From positions 1-64,000 of the forward strand of contig NZ_JODR01000004.1 of the NCBI RefSeq assembly GCF_000725885.1: a stretch of 64,000 nt of DNA. Reading direction: 5' to 3'. The first letter of the stretch is position 1, and each line of letters starts with the position of its first letter. The stretch is from Streptomyces albus subsp. albus. Its GTDB lineage: Bacteria; Actinomycetota; Actinomycetes; Streptomycetales; Streptomycetaceae. Positions 51,769-61,441 of the stretch are shown here, in pieces. The position numbers were made by a program, and so were the translations under genes. Below the pieces are notes generated by a model, which was not told where the DNA came from, did not search any database, and saw nothing but the letters and a program-made list of their open reading frames with translations.

Positions 51769-52323
51769 AGCGCCCCGGGTGATGCCCCGGAAGCGGCAAG
51801 CAGACAGGAAGAGCGCCCCACGTCCGCGGCGGCGGGCACTCCGGGCGGAGAGGCCCCGCCGTGCCGGGCTGTGGCACCGGGCGCCCCGCACGAGAGCGCT
51901 CCACCGCCTGCGGGCGGAGCACCCACGGAACCCGGCGGGGCGCACACACGAGACGGCGGCTCCTCCGCTCCCGGCGGGGAGGGAGAAGCCGCCGTCCTGC
52001 GTTCCACGAGGAACGTCATACGCGAGTGCGCCCGTCGGCGAGCGGGACCGCAGGCCGGTGCACCGCTGCGAACGACCGTGCCACGACGGGTGGTTCACCG
52101 CCGCGCCCCGGGCTCACCGTCACCGGCCCGGCCCGCGCCGCGCCCCGAGGCCGTCGCCGCGGCCCGGAGGCGCCACCGTGGCCGGGAGGCGCCGCCAGGC
52201 CGCGGCTTCACCCCTCGCGCCGGCTGGTCGAGCCGGCTTGCAGGGGCGGCCCGCCGCGTCGGTCCGCCGGTGCGGTCCGACGCGTCCCGATGAGGGGTCA
52301 GGACACCCGCGTCAGGACAGGGT
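51769..52323. other. Intergenic region between convergent genes
   Basis: No coding frame has domain content or a start site. The one structure seen is the hairpin at 51952-51996. The rest is GC-rich without repeats of note. Confidence 0.45.
51952..51996. terminator. Possible bidirectional terminator
   Basis: GACGGCGGCT pairs with AGCCGCCGTC; the 25-base interior can form a smaller CTCC/GGAG stem. It lies between the convergent genes ending at 51768 and 52324. Confidence 0.45.
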
Positions 52324-52569
52324 TCAGTCCTTGTAGTACGGGGTGACCGAGACGGTGCCGTCGGGGTTCACCATGCAGGCGTAGTTCTCGATCAGCCCCT
52401 GGTTCACCAGCTTGTCGCCGACGGCCTGGCAGTCGGCGATGCTGGTGCCCGGGACCACGATGTCGGGGCCCTGGTGGGTCGCCGGGGCGGCCTGGGCCGC
52501 GCCGGCGGCGAGGCCGGAGAAGGCCAGGAGACCGGCGCCGGCGATCATTGCACGCTTGAACTTGCGCAT
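52324..52569 (-). CDS. Small secreted protein
   Basis: An 81-residue precursor with a clean Sec signal (MRKFKRAMIAGAGLLAFSGL, cleavage after AAQA near residue 27). The mature part of about 54 residues contains VPGTSIADCQAVGDKLVNQG and ENYACMVNPDGTVSVTPYYK, with two Cys that could form one disulfide. AAAGGG precedes the ATG. I do not recognise the family; similar short secreted proteins are frequent in Streptomyces. Confidence 0.82.
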   Translation of the reverse strand: MRKFKRAMIAGAGLLAFSGLAAGAAQAAPATHQGPDIVVPGTSIADCQAVGDKLVNQGLIENYACMVNPDGTVSVTPYYKD

Positions 52570-52847
52570 TCGTGCCCTTTCACACGCGCACCTCCATGAG
52601 GAAGCGCGCGTCGTCGAGATGTCCGTGGCGGTTGCCGTACCGGAGCCGCCACGGCGCCTTGCGCGGTGTTGGACGGCGCATGCGGCCCGGAAGTTCACGA
52701 CTGTTCGAAAATCTTCGGTGCACGGCCGTCACGGCCCGTTCACATGACCGGTGAACCACCCCATAGAGGCGCTGCTGGACGGGGACACAACCGGCTCGCC
52801 GGGGAGGACCATGGGCGCACCGCCATGCAACTCCCGAGGAGCCGACG

Positions 52848-53654
52848 ATGTACGCAACCCGTCGCTATCTGATGTGCCCCCCGGTCCATTTCCGCGTCAC
52901 CTACTCCATCAACCCGTGGATGGATCCCGCCAAGCCGGTGGACCTTCCCCTCGCGCTCGCCCAGTGGGAGGCGCTGCGCGACCGCTACCGCGCACTCGGC
53001 CACACCGTCGAGATCCTCGACCCGGTGCCGGGCCTGCCGGACATGGTGTACGCCGCCAACGGCGCCACCGTCATCGACGGGCGGGTGCTCGGCGCCCGGT
53101 TCGCCCACCCGGAGCGGGCCGGGGAGGCGGCGGCGCACCGTGCCTGGTACCGCGCGCACGGGTTCAGCGACGTGACCGAGCCCGCCCACATCAACGAAGG
53201 GGAGGGCGACTTCGCCGTCACCCGCACCTGGCTGCTGGCCGGCCGCGGGTTCCGCAGCAGTCCCCTCTCGCACGGCGAAGCGCAGGAGTTCTTCGGCCGT
53301 CCCGTCATCGGGCTCGACCTGGTGGACCCGCGCTACTACCACCTGGACACGGCACTGTGCGTCCTCGACCCCGAGACCGAGGACGTCATGTACCACCCGG
53401 CCGCCTTCTCCCCCGGCAGCCGGGCCGTCCTGCGGCGGCTCTTCCCCGACGCGCTGCTGGCCGACGAGGCCGACGCCCTCGCCCTCGGTCTCAACGCCGT
53501 CAGCGACGGCCACCACGTGCTGCTCCCGGAGGCGGCCACCGGTCTGTTCGCCCCGTTGCGGGCCCGCGGCTACGAGCCCGTACCGGTGTCGTTGTCCGAG
53601 CTGCTCAAGGGCGGTGGCAGCGTCAAGTGCGTGACGGCCGAGCTGCGCCGCTGA
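52848..53654 (+). CDS. ddaH: Dimethylarginine dimethylaminohydrolase (DDAH-type)
   Basis: This 268-residue amidinotransferase-fold enzyme hydrolyses N-methylated arginine (or arginine-like guanidines) to citrulline. Family motifs are YLMCPPVHFRVTYSINPWMD at the start, VYAANGATVIDGRV, HINEGEGDFAVTR, the catalytic His in YYHLDTALCVLDPE and the catalytic Cys in GGGSVKCVTAELRR near the C-terminus. GAGGAGC precedes ATG 52848. The gene overlaps the annotated tail of the sigma-factor frame on the other strand only in that frame's aberrant reading. Confidence 0.9.
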   Translation: MYATRRYLMCPPVHFRVTYSINPWMDPAKPVDLPLALAQWEALRDRYRALGHTVEILDPVPGLPDMVYAANGATVIDGRVLGARFAHPERAGEAAAHRAWYRAHGFSDVTEPAHINEGEGDFAVTRTWLLAGRGFRSSPLSHGEAQEFFGRPVIGLDLVDPRYYHLDTALCVLDPETEDVMYHPAAFSPGSRAVLRRLFPDALLADEADALALGLNAVSDGHHVLLPEAATGLFAPLRARGYEPVPVSLSELLKGGGSVKCVTAELRR

Positions 53655-54964
53655 GGCCGTCCCCGGCGGCGGGCCGGTCCCCGCCGCCGGAAGGGCCGTA
53701 CGGAGAGCCGGGTGGTGCGGCGGCGTCCAGCATGCGCCGCAGCCGGGCCCGTTCCGGCTGTGTCCCGGCCAGTCCGAGTGCGCGGCGGCAGGCCGCCGCT
53801 GCCTCGTCCGGCCGCTCCAGCCGCAGCAGCAGATCGGCCCGCGCCGCGTGGTACGGCTGGTATCCGCGCAGCCGCTGCTCGCCGGCCAGCCCGTCGAGGA
53901 GGGCCAGTCCCCGCCTCGGGACCGTCGCGCATGGCGACGGCCGCCGCCCGGTTGACGGCGACGACGGGCGAGGGCGCGAGCGCGGACAGCACGTCGTAGA
54001 GCGCCACGATCTGCGGCCAGTCCGTGGTGGCCACATCGGCCGCCTCGTCGTGCAGGGCCGCGATGGCCGCCTGCACCCCGTACGGTCCCGGCGGTCCGCC
54101 GGTGAGCACCGCGGGCACCAGGGCCAGCCCTTCGGCGATCATGGCGTGGTCCCAGCGCCCCCGGTCCTGGTCGGCCAGCAGCACCGGTTCCCCGGCGGGG
54201 CCGGTGCGGGCCGCGCGGCGGGCGTGGACGAGCAGCATCAGCGCCAGCAGCCCGGTCACCTCCCGCTCCCGGGGCAGCAGCCGGTGCAGGATCCGCGTCA
54301 GCCGGATGGCTTCCCCGGCCAGGTCCGGCCGCGTCAGATCGGGGCCGGAACTGGCCGCGTACCCCTCGGTGAAGACCGAGTAGAGCACCTCCAGCACGCC
54401 GGGCAGCCGCTCGGGCAGCTCGTCCGCGCCGGGCACCCGGAACGGGATGCGGGCCTCACGGATCTTCTTCTTGGCCCGTACGATCCGCTGGGCCATCGTC
54501 GCCTCCGGCACCAGGTGGGCGCGGGCGGTCTCCGCCGTCGTCAGTCCCGCCAGGCAACGCAGCATCAACGCCGCGCGGGCCGGCGCCGGCAGGGCCGGGT
54601 GGGCGCAGGTGAAGAACAACTGCAAGCGCTCGTCGGGCAACTCGCGGACGGTGTCGGGCGGCGGGGCGGGGGCGGCGCGGTCGGCGGCCACCTGGAGGAG
54701 CGCGAGCCGTGCCGCGTACGCCCGGTCGCGGCGCAGCCGGTCGACCGCCTTGCGGCGGGCGGTGGTCAGCAGCCAGGCGCCGGGCCGGGAGGGTACGCCG
54801 TCGACGGGCCAGCGCACCAGCGCCGCCTCGATGGCCTCCGCGGTGACCTCCTCGGCCAGGTCCAGGTCGCCGAAGCGGCGGACGAGCGTCGCCAGCAGGA
54901 GCCCGTGCTCCTCCCGGAAGACCTCCTCCACCGCCCGGCCGGTGCCCGCCCCCTGCTCCCGCAC
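53623..54964 (-). pseudogene. ECF42-like sigma factor with C-terminal TPR domain, +1 frameshift
   Basis: The N-terminus has sigma region 2 (RRFGDLDLAEEVTAEAIEAA, RPGAWLLTTARRKAVDRLRR) and region 4 (LRCLAGLTTAETARAHLVPE), then the DUF6596/TPR region (LEVLYSVFTEGYAASSGPDL, VVAVNRAAAVAMRDGPEAG). At about 53908 an extra base shifts the frame; the proper continuation LALLDGLAGEQRLRGYQPYH and ADLLLRLERPDEAAAACRRA runs in the next frame to a stop at 53623. The intact product would be about 446 residues. Read without the repair, the frame ends at 53570 with Arg-rich nonsense. GTG 54964 is the start. It is coupled to the YCII gene. Confidence 0.82.
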
Positions 54965-54969
54965 GGTGC

Positions 54970-55329
54970 TCAGGCCCCCATGTCGGCGACCGGCCGCACC
55001 ACGACGGAGCCGCCACCGCGTGCTCCGGGGCAGCGGGCCGCCCAGTCCAGCGCGGCGTCCAGATCGGGCACGTCGATCACGTAGAAGCCGCCGAGGACTT
55101 CACGGGTCTCGGCGAACGGCCCGTCCACGACGCTCCGCCGGCCGTCCTCGGCGACCCGCACGGTGGTGGCGGTCACCAGATCGGCCAGTGACTCGCCGGA
55201 CACCATGACTCCCGCGTCCCGCACCGCCTTGTCGAAGGCGATCCAGTCCTCGACCGCCTGCGCGTCGCAGCCGTCGGCCTGGCCGTCCTCGCCCACGGAA
55301 CCCGCGTTGATCAGCAGCATGTACTTCAT
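54970..55329 (-). CDS. YCII-related (DGPF) protein
   Basis: A 119-residue protein starts MKYMLLINAGSVGEDGQADG and has MVSGESLADLVTATTVRVAE, VVDGPFAETREVLGGFYVID and ALDWAARCPGARGGGSVVVR. The DGPFAETKE-like motif defines the YCII/DGPF family of small alpha-beta barrel proteins. It is encoded just upstream of the ECF42-like sigma gene with a five-base gap, the standard partnership in which the YCII protein may act as a sensor or target. GGAGTGCCAGGA precedes the ATG. Confidence 0.9.
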   Translation of the reverse strand: MKYMLLINAGSVGEDGQADGCDAQAVEDWIAFDKAVRDAGVMVSGESLADLVTATTVRVAEDGRRSVVDGPFAETREVLGGFYVIDVPDLDAALDWAARCPGARGGGSVVVRPVADMGA

Positions 55330-55432
55330 TCCTGGCACTCCCCATCGGTGTTCGGGAACAGATCCTCGCGCGGCGCGACCGCGCCGCACACCCTGACGAC
55401 GAACGGGGAGGGCCGGGATCGACATCGCGGGG

Positions 55433-56425
55433 ATGGAAAATTTCTCCCCCGTCGTTCACTCACCCGTGACCGACGAACTGACGACCGCCCCCGGCGCGCC
55501 GGAGGCCGGCGCCGGGATGCCCGGCGAGGAGTGGGAACAGCACCGGCCGGCCGTCTTCGGGGTGGCCTACCGGCTGCTGGGCAGCGTCGCGGACGCCGAG
55601 GACGTGACGCAGGACGTGTGGCTGCGCACCGCCCGCGTCCGGCCGGACGGCATCGCCGACCCGCGGGCCTGGCTCGTGACGGTCGCGGCCAGGCGCGCGT
55701 ACGACGTGCTGCGGTCGGCGCGGGTGCGGCGGGAGGAGTACGTCGGACCGTGGCTGCCCGAACCGCTGCTGACGGGCCCGGACGCCGCGGAGCCGGTCCT
55801 GGCCGACGAATCGGTGGGCACGGCGATGCTGCTGGTGATGGAGGAGCTGAACCCGGCCGAGCGGGTCGCATTCGTGCTGCGGGACGTCTTCCGCCTGTCC
55901 GCGGCGGACATCGGCCGGGTGCTGGACCGCTCCCCCGCCGCCGTCCGCCAGCTCACCTCGCGGGCCCGGCGGCGGATCGCCGACGCCCGGGACCGGGCAC
56001 CGGGCGAGGACGGCGGGACGGGCGCCGCAGCGGCCGGGGCCGGGGGCGGCCCGTCCGCACGGGCCGAACGCGAACGCCTGCTGCTGGCCTTCCGTGCCGC
56101 CTGCCTGGCCGGCGATCTGGAAGGGCTGGTCAAGCTGCTGGACCCGGACGCCGTGTACGTCGTCGACGGCGGCGGCGAGGTCTTCGCGGCCCGCAAACCG
56201 ATCACGGGCGGGCAGCGCATCGCCGAGGTGCTGCTGCGGGTGGCCCGCCGGTGGCGGCTGGACGGGCTGCGGCCGGTGGAGGTCGGCGGCGAGCCGGCCC
56301 TGCTGTGCCTGCGAGCCGGCGCCCTGCACTCCGTGGACACCGTCCTGCTGCGGAACGGGCGGATCACCGCCTACTGGCGGCAGGCGACCCCCTCGAAGCT
56401 GTCGCACGTGCCGGCGCACATCTGA
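55433..56425 (+). CDS. ECF41-family RNA polymerase sigma factor
   Basis: A 330-residue extracytoplasmic-function sigma factor. Region 2 reads VFGVAYRLLGSVADAEDVTQ and DVWLRTARV, then WLVTVAARRAYDVLRSARVR; region 4 reads FVLRDVFRLSAADIGRVLDR and SPAAVRQLTSRARRRI. The C-terminal 120 residues form a SnoaL-like domain (LLLAFRAACLAGDLEGLVKL, LDPDAVYVVDGGGEVFAARK), which in ECF41 factors regulates the sigma activity. There is no anti-sigma gene. It lies just before a carboxymuconolactone-decarboxylase-type gene, the usual ECF41 target. ATG 55433 is chosen; GTG 55466 is an alternative. Confidence 0.92.
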   Translation: MENFSPVVHSPVTDELTTAPGAPEAGAGMPGEEWEQHRPAVFGVAYRLLGSVADAEDVTQDVWLRTARVRPDGIADPRAWLVTVAARRAYDVLRSARVRREEYVGPWLPEPLLTGPDAAEPVLADESVGTAMLLVMEELNPAERVAFVLRDVFRLSAADIGRVLDRSPAAVRQLTSRARRRIADARDRAPGEDGGTGAAAAGAGGGPSARAERERLLLAFRAACLAGDLEGLVKLLDPDAVYVVDGGGEVFAARKPITGGQRIAEVLLRVARRWRLDGLRPVEVGGEPALLCLRAGALHSVDTVLLRNGRITAYWRQATPSKLSHVPAHI

Positions 56426-56533
56426 TCGTACGCGCGGACGCGTGACACCCCGGGGTGCTGTCTCGTCTCCCTGTCGAGAGCACGTGCGCGGTGCCCGTAC
56501 CGCGCACACGGCAGACGATCCGAGGAGCGGAAC

Positions 56534-56968
56534 ATGGCACGACTGGACTTGGGCACCGCGGCACCCGAACCGTACAAGGCGATCCTCCAGGCCCAGGGGG
56601 CGATCGAGACGGGCCCGCTGGACCCGACGGTCCGCGAACTGGTGCGGCTGCGGGCCTCGCAGCTCAACGGCTGCGTCTTCTGCGTCGACATCCACAGCCG
56701 CGAGGCCCGGCGGCAGGACATCGGACAGCAGCGGCTCGACCAGCTCCCGGTGTGGGAGGAGTCGGCGCTGTTCGATGAGAAGGAACGGGCCGCCCTCGCC
56801 TACACCGAAGCGGTCACCCGGCAGCTGCGGGTGGACGACGCCCTGTGGGAGCGGGTGTGCGCGCACTTCCCCGACGAGAGCGACCGCGGCCACCTGGTTG
56901 CGCAGGTCGCCCTCATCAACGCCCTCAACCGGCTGGGCGTACCACTGCGGATGCGGCCCGCGGCGTGA
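56534..56968 (+). CDS. AhpD/carboxymuconolactone-decarboxylase-family protein
   Basis: A 144-residue helical protein with MARLDLGTAAPEPYKAILQA, LVRLRASQLNGCVFCVDIHS and ERAALAYTEAVTRQ. The CVFC motif with following His is the redox-active site of AhpD-like alkylhydroperoxidases. Genes of this family are typical targets of ECF41 sigma factors, and the gap to the sigma gene is 108 bp. GAGGAGC precedes ATG 56534. Likely role: peroxide or disulfide chemistry in the cytosol. Confidence 0.9.
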   Translation: MARLDLGTAAPEPYKAILQAQGAIETGPLDPTVRELVRLRASQLNGCVFCVDIHSREARRQDIGQQRLDQLPVWEESALFDEKERAALAYTEAVTRQLRVDDALWERVCAHFPDESDRGHLVAQVALINALNRLGVPLRMRPAA

Positions 56969-56990
56969 CCTCCGGGGAGGGCGGGCGCGG

Positions 56991-57968
56991 CTACCAGGCG
57001 TCGCCCCAGTCGGTCTTGCGGGCGGCCCGCCAGGTGTCGGCGCCGTCGCGCTTGGTGACCGTACGGCGCGTCAGCCCGCCCTCCCGGACGCACAGGTCCA
57101 GCAGCACCTGGCCCTTGCGCTGCTGCGGCCTGCGCACCACGCGGGACGCGGCCGGGCCGTCGCCGAGCGGGTGCCGCACGGCCGCCACGTAGCTGTACTT
57201 CTCGTCCTCGTACGCCAGCTCACCGCCCTTGACCTGGCGATGGAGGGAGGAGCGGGCCACCCGTACGGCGAAGTGGCACCAGTCCTGCCCCACGACGACG
57301 GGGCAGGTGCCGTCGTGCGGGCAGGGGGCGAGCACCGTCAGCCCGGCCGCCAGCAGCGCGTCGCGGGCCTCGCGGATGCGCAGATAGCCGTCCGGGGTGC
57401 CCGGCTCCACCAGCACCACCGCGTCCCGCGCGGCGCCGGCCGCCGCCTCGACGACGGCGGCCCGGTCGGCGGGCTCCAGCTCCCCCAGTACGTAGGAGAC
57501 GGTCACCAGGTCGGCGGGGGCCAGCCGGGGCGCCCCGCCGCGCAGCGAGCCCCGCTGCCAGCCGGTGCCGGCCACGTCCGGCACCCGCCCGGCCAGTTCC
57601 CGGCCCAGATCCAGCGCGGACTCCGCCCAGTCGAGAACGGTGGTGGTGCGCGGCCCCTCCCACACCCCGGCAGCCGCCCACACGGCGGCGCCCGTGCCGC
57701 CGCCGATGTCGAGGTGGTCGCCGGGCCGCCAGCCGGGCGCCCGCTCGGCGAGGGCCCCCAGCGCGGCGGAGGCGGCGGCGAAGGTCGCCGGCATCCGGTA
57801 GGCCGCGTAGGCGACGGCGTCGGCACGGTTGCGGAGCACCGGCGCTCCGGTGGGGGTCTCTCCCCGGTAGTGGGCGATCAGCCGCTCCACGGCGGCCGAC
57901 GCCTGCCGCGCGGGCAGCCCGTCCACGAGGGCGGCGAGCGCGCCGCGCAGTTCTTGCTCGATCACCAC
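56991..57968 (-). CDS. Rsm22-like small-ribosomal-subunit methyltransferase
   Basis: A 325-residue SAM-dependent protein. The SAM site is HLDIGGGTGAAVWAAAGVWE near residue 85, followed by TVSYVLGELEPADRAAVVEA. The Rsm22 hallmark follows at about 235-290: CPHDGTCPVVVGQDWCHFAV, three Cys that may hold an Fe-S or zinc site, then SLHRQVKGGELAYEDEKYSY. Rsm22/Mmp relatives act on small-subunit rRNA and assembly. GTG 57968 is preceded by TACACT, so the transcript is probably leaderless. Confidence 0.85.
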   Translation of the reverse strand: MVIEQELRGALAALVDGLPARQASAAVERLIAHYRGETPTGAPVLRNRADAVAYAAYRMPATFAAASAALGALAERAPGWRPGDHLDIGGGTGAAVWAAAGVWEGPRTTTVLDWAESALDLGRELAGRVPDVAGTGWQRGSLRGGAPRLAPADLVTVSYVLGELEPADRAAVVEAAAGAARDAVVLVEPGTPDGYLRIREARDALLAAGLTVLAPCPHDGTCPVVVGQDWCHFAVRVARSSLHRQVKGGELAYEDEKYSYVAAVRHPLGDGPAASRVVRRPQQRKGQVLLDLCVREGGLTRRTVTKRDGADTWRAARKTDWGDAW

Positions 57969-58605
57969 GACAGTGTAGGAGGGAGCCGGGGGGACGGTAC
58001 GGGCCCGCACATACGGCCCACCTGGCCCGGGCCTGGCCTGGACGCGCCCCCGGGGTGCCGGGCCGCAGACCCCGGCTCGTCCCCGTCCCGTGCCGCGCAC
58101 TCGGCGCCTTCTGCACCCCGTCCCTTCGGGGGCTGGACCCGCACACCCGTGGACAGCCCCGCCCCGATGACCCGCCACCGCGCCCCGCCCCCGCTGGACC
58201 CACACACCCGTGGACAGCCCCGCCCCGATGACCCGCCACCGCGCTCCGCCCTCGCTTGGACCCGCACACCCGTGGGCGGCCCCGGCGCGCGCTCGCCCAG
58301 TCCTTCGGGGGTCGGACCCGCTCGCCCGGCTCGGCCCTGTCCGGCTCGTGCACTCGGGGCCTCCCCGGACCGGACCCGCGCGCAGGGAGCCCGGTGCGGG
58401 TCCGCACAGCCAGCCCTCCGGTGCGGGTGTCGCTCGCCGGGACTCGGTCCTGTCCGGCCCCGCGCACTCGTCCCCTCCCGGCCCGGCCGCGCGCGCCCAG
58501 TCGCTCCGGTGCCGGAGCCGGAGCCGCACCCGGGGCGGTCCGCTCCGGCCGCCCCGTCGCGCGGGCCGGTCCCTCAGCCGGGGTCACGGGCCCCGGGATC
58601 TGCGT
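57969..58605. other. Intergenic region with imperfect 61-bp repeats
   Basis: About 640 bp between the Rsm22-like start and the serine-hydrolase stop hold no gene with domain content. The clearest structure is the repeat at 58125-58290; the remainder is C-rich with scattered GCGCACTCGG-like units. Confidence 0.5.
58125..58290. repeat. 61-62-bp tandem repeat, about 2.5 copies
   Basis: CACACCCGTGGACAGCCCCG begins at 58142 and again at 58203 with near-identical following sequence, including GCCCCGATGACCCGCCACCG; a third shorter copy begins near 58265. Period is 61 then 62 bp, so it is not a codon-based expansion. Confidence 0.8.
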
Positions 58606-59784
58606 TCACCTGGCGGCCCGCACCGCGCGGGCCAGCCGGGTGGCCGCCGCCGCGCGTGGCCGGCTGTCGGCGGGCCGGCGCACCGGGTGCACCGTGTTGG
58701 CCAGCAGCACCAGGAACGTGTCGGTCGCCCGGTCCAGCACCAGACTCGTCCCCGTGAACCCGGTGTGCCCCGCGGCACCGTGCCCCGGACCGGCCAGCTC
58801 CCCCATGAACCAGGCGGCTTCTGTCTCGAAGCCGAGGCCGGGCGGCGCCAGCAGGGCCGCGACGGAGGACGGCGCCAGGATGCGGGCCGGCCCGTAGGCG
58901 CCGCCGGACAGCAGCGTCCGGCACAGCACGGCGAGGTCGTGGGCGGTGCTGAAGAGCCCGGCGTGCCCGGCGACGCCGCCCATGGCGTAGGCGTTCTCGT
59001 CGTGCACACGCCCGTGGACCAGGCCGCGGTTGAGTTTGGCCCACGGCTTGCGCTGGTCCTCGGTGGCGGCGATACGGGGCCGCCAGGAGCGGGGCGGGTT
59101 GAACCGGGTGCGGTCCATGCCCAGCGGCTTGGTGATGCCCTCCCGGACGAGATCGTCGAGGGAGCGGCCGGTCACCCGGCGCAGCACCTGTTCGAGCAGC
59201 AGCAGGTTGAGGTCGGAGTAGCAGCGCCGGGTGCCGGGCTCGGTGAGGGGTTTCTCCGCCCACAGCAGCGCCGCGTGCTCGGCGGTGTTGTGCTCGTAGA
59301 AGGGCAGCTCCGCACGGAGGCCCGAGGTGTGGGTGAGCAGGTGGCGCACGGTGATGCCGTGGTCGACGACGAGACCGGCACGCGGGTCGGCGTACGTCAC
59401 GACGGGCGCGTCCAGGTCGAGGGCGCCGCGCTCGGCCTGCTGGAGGGCGGCGACGGCGGTGAACAGCTTGGTCAGCGACGCCACGTCGAAGACGGTGCCC
59501 GTGCGCATCGGCAGCCAACGCTCGCGGGGCAGCTCGACCGGCTGCCCCGCGTCGGGGTCCCAGGCGGCGTACCGCAGCGCCCACCCGGCGGCGTGCTCGA
59601 CGGCCACGCAGGGGCCGCGCCCCGCCAGCACGACGGCGCCCGCGCACCATCCGGTGGCGGGCAGCTCGTCGATCTCCTCCGTCAGGGCCGCCATCTGGTC
59701 ACCGTCGAGCCCGGCCCTGGCCTGGAAGCGGCGCCGGGCGGCGGCGTCCGGCGTGGGCGGGCGTCTCAGTCGCGTGCGCGCCAT
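58606..59784 (-). CDS. Beta-lactamase-fold serine hydrolase
   Basis: A 392-residue class C/DD-peptidase-type serine hydrolase. The nucleophile motif is SLTK in FDVASLTKLFTAVAALQQAE, the Tyr motif is YSDLN in RRCYSDLNLLLLEQVLRRVT, and HTG in AAGHTGFTGTSLVLDRATD replaces the KTG box. HLLTHTSGLRAELPFYEH is also conserved. There is no signal peptide, so it is likely cytosolic, with esterase or peptidase activity unknown. Its ATG lies inside the end of the MFS gene (19-bp overlap), implying co-transcription. Confidence 0.9.
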   Translation of the reverse strand: MARTRLRRPPTPDAAARRRFQARAGLDGDQMAALTEEIDELPATGWCAGAVVLAGRGPCVAVEHAAGWALRYAAWDPDAGQPVELPRERWLPMRTGTVFDVASLTKLFTAVAALQQAERGALDLDAPVVTYADPRAGLVVDHGITVRHLLTHTSGLRAELPFYEHNTAEHAALLWAEKPLTEPGTRRCYSDLNLLLLEQVLRRVTGRSLDDLVREGITKPLGMDRTRFNPPRSWRPRIAATEDQRKPWAKLNRGLVHGRVHDENAYAMGGVAGHAGLFSTAHDLAVLCRTLLSGGAYGPARILAPSSVAALLAPPGLGFETEAAWFMGELAGPGHGAAGHTGFTGTSLVLDRATDTFLVLLANTVHPVRRPADSRPRAAAATRLARAVRAAR

Positions 59785-61259
59785 GGGCGGCAGAGTCCCA
59801 CGAAGGCGAGCGCGGCCAGCAGCACCGCGCTGAACTGGACGAGTGCCATGGGCACGGCCGTGTGCTCGCCGGCCACCCCGACCAGCGGCGAGGCGACGGC
59901 ACCGACGAGGAACTGCGAGGTGCCCAGCAGCGCGGAGGCGGAACCGGCCGCGTGCGGAGTACGCATCAGAGCCTGCGAGTTGGCGTTCGGCATGATCAGG
60001 CCCATGCCGGACATCAGCACGCACAGTCCGGTCGCCAGCGGGGCCAGCCCGACCTTGCCGAACACGCCGGTCGTCATCACCAGCAGCGCCACCGTGGCGG
60101 CGCCCACCATGCACAGCCCGAAGGCCAGCACCCGGTCCAGCGGGACCCGGCCGACCAGGACCTTTCCGTTCAGCTGGCCGAAGGCGACGATGCCGATCGA
60201 GTTGATCATGAACAGCAGGCTGAAGGTCTGCGGGGAGGCGCCGTAGATCTCCTGCATCACGAACGGCGAGGCCGACACGTAGGAGAAGAGCGCCGCGAAA
60301 GCGAGGCCGGCCGTGAGCAGATAGCCGGTGAAGACCCGGTCGGCCAGCAGCCCCCGCATGCTGCGCAGCGCCTCGCCCAGCCCGCCCTTGTGCCGTTGTG
60401 CGGCGGGCAGCGTCTCGGGCAGTTTGCGCAGCACCACCAGGACGAGGAGCAGCCCGATCGCGGAGAGGATCACGAAAACGCCGCGCCAGTCGGTGAAGCG
60501 CAGCACCTGGCCGCCGAGCACCGGGGCGAGGATCGGTGCCACGCCCGAGATCAGCATGAGGGTGGAGAAGAAACGGGCCATGGCCAGCCCGTCGTACATG
60601 TCGCGGACGACGGCCCGCGCGATCACCACCCCGGCGGCGCCGGTGAGGCCCTGGACGAGCCGGAAGCCGGTGAGGGTGGCGGCGGTGGGTGCCAGTGCGC
60701 AGGCCACACCGGCGAGCACGTAACCGGTCATGCCGATCAGCAGCGGGCGCCGTCGGCCGAAGCGGTCGCTCATCGGCCCGGCGACGAGCTGCCCCACCGC
60801 GAGCCCGATCAGGCAGGCGGTCAGCGTCAGCTGGGCGCTGGCGGCGGGCACGTGCAGGGCGCCGCTGACCTCCGGGAGGGCAGGGAGGTACATGTCGATG
60901 GAGAGGGGCGGGAGCGCGGTCAGCCCGCCGAGGATGAGGGTCAGCAGCAGACCGGCGCGGCGCCCCCGCGTCAACGCGGCGGCGGGTGCGGTGCTTTCAC
61001 CGGGCGGTACGGTGCCGCGGGCCGACTGCGCGGCCGGCTCGGCCCGTTCGGCCCGTTCGGCCCCGGCCTCAGCGGCCGGGCCGGAACCGTCGGCCGGGGG
61101 CTGCGGCCCGGCGGACCGGGGCTGTGGCTCGGCAGCGGATTGCGGCTCGGCAGGGGACTGTGGCTCGACGGGCTGGGCCGGCACGGCGGGTATCGGTTCG
61201 GGCGGCGGCAGGGCGTCGGCGGCTGAGGCGGCCGGTTGCCGGGAGCCGGGATTGGTCAT
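59766..61259 (-). CDS. Bcr/CflA-type MFS multidrug exporter
   Basis: A 497-residue exporter with 12 membrane segments after an 80-100-residue Pro/Glu/Ala-rich tail ([20 protein letters not shown]). TM1 reads [20 protein letters not shown], a hallmark of the Bcr family, then [20 protein letters not shown] with motif A and [20 protein letters not shown] in TM4. Family members expel bicyclomycin, sulfonamides or cysteine. ATG 61259 follows GGAGAGG. The tail is unusually long; divergent SDR has a similar low-complexity tail. Confidence 0.9.
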   Translation of the reverse strand: MTNPGSRQPAASAADALPPPEPIPAVPAQPVEPQSPAEPQSAAEPQPRSAGPQPPADGSGPAAEAGAERAERAEPAAQSARGTVPPGESTAPAAALTRGRRAGLLLTLILGGLTALPPLSIDMYLPALPEVSGALHVPAASAQLTLTACLIGLAVGQLVAGPMSDRFGRRRPLLIGMTGYVLAGVACALAPTAATLTGFRLVQGLTGAAGVVIARAVVRDMYDGLAMARFFSTLMLISGVAPILAPVLGGQVLRFTDWRGVFVILSAIGLLLVLVVLRKLPETLPAAQRHKGGLGEALRSMRGLLADRVFTGYLLTAGLAFAALFSYVSASPFVMQEIYGASPQTFSLLFMINSIGIVAFGQLNGKVLVGRVPLDRVLAFGLCMVGAATVALLVMTTGVFGKVGLAPLATGLCVLMSGMGLIMPNANSQALMRTPHAAGSASALLGTSQFLVGAVASPLVGVAGEHTAVPMALVQFSAVLLAALAFVGLCRPWRARD

Positions 61260-61441
61260 GCACCTCTCCAGGAGATTGTCACGGTCGCGAACATTCTCCC
61301 AGCAATTCCTGCACCCGCCCATACGTTTGTTCCCCTGTCCGGGGTGTTCGACGGCGGTGCCGGGCCCCGGACGTGCCGGTGAGCGCCGCCGCCATGCGGA
61401 CGCGCCCCGGAGCACGCACGGCGCGCGCGTACCCTGCGCGC

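Noticed and set aside
53570..53622. C-terminal tail of the sigma factor ending at 53570
   Set aside because: This reading follows the frameshift and yields an Arg-rich string overlapping the dimethylargininase gene; the family-like continuation ends at 53623.
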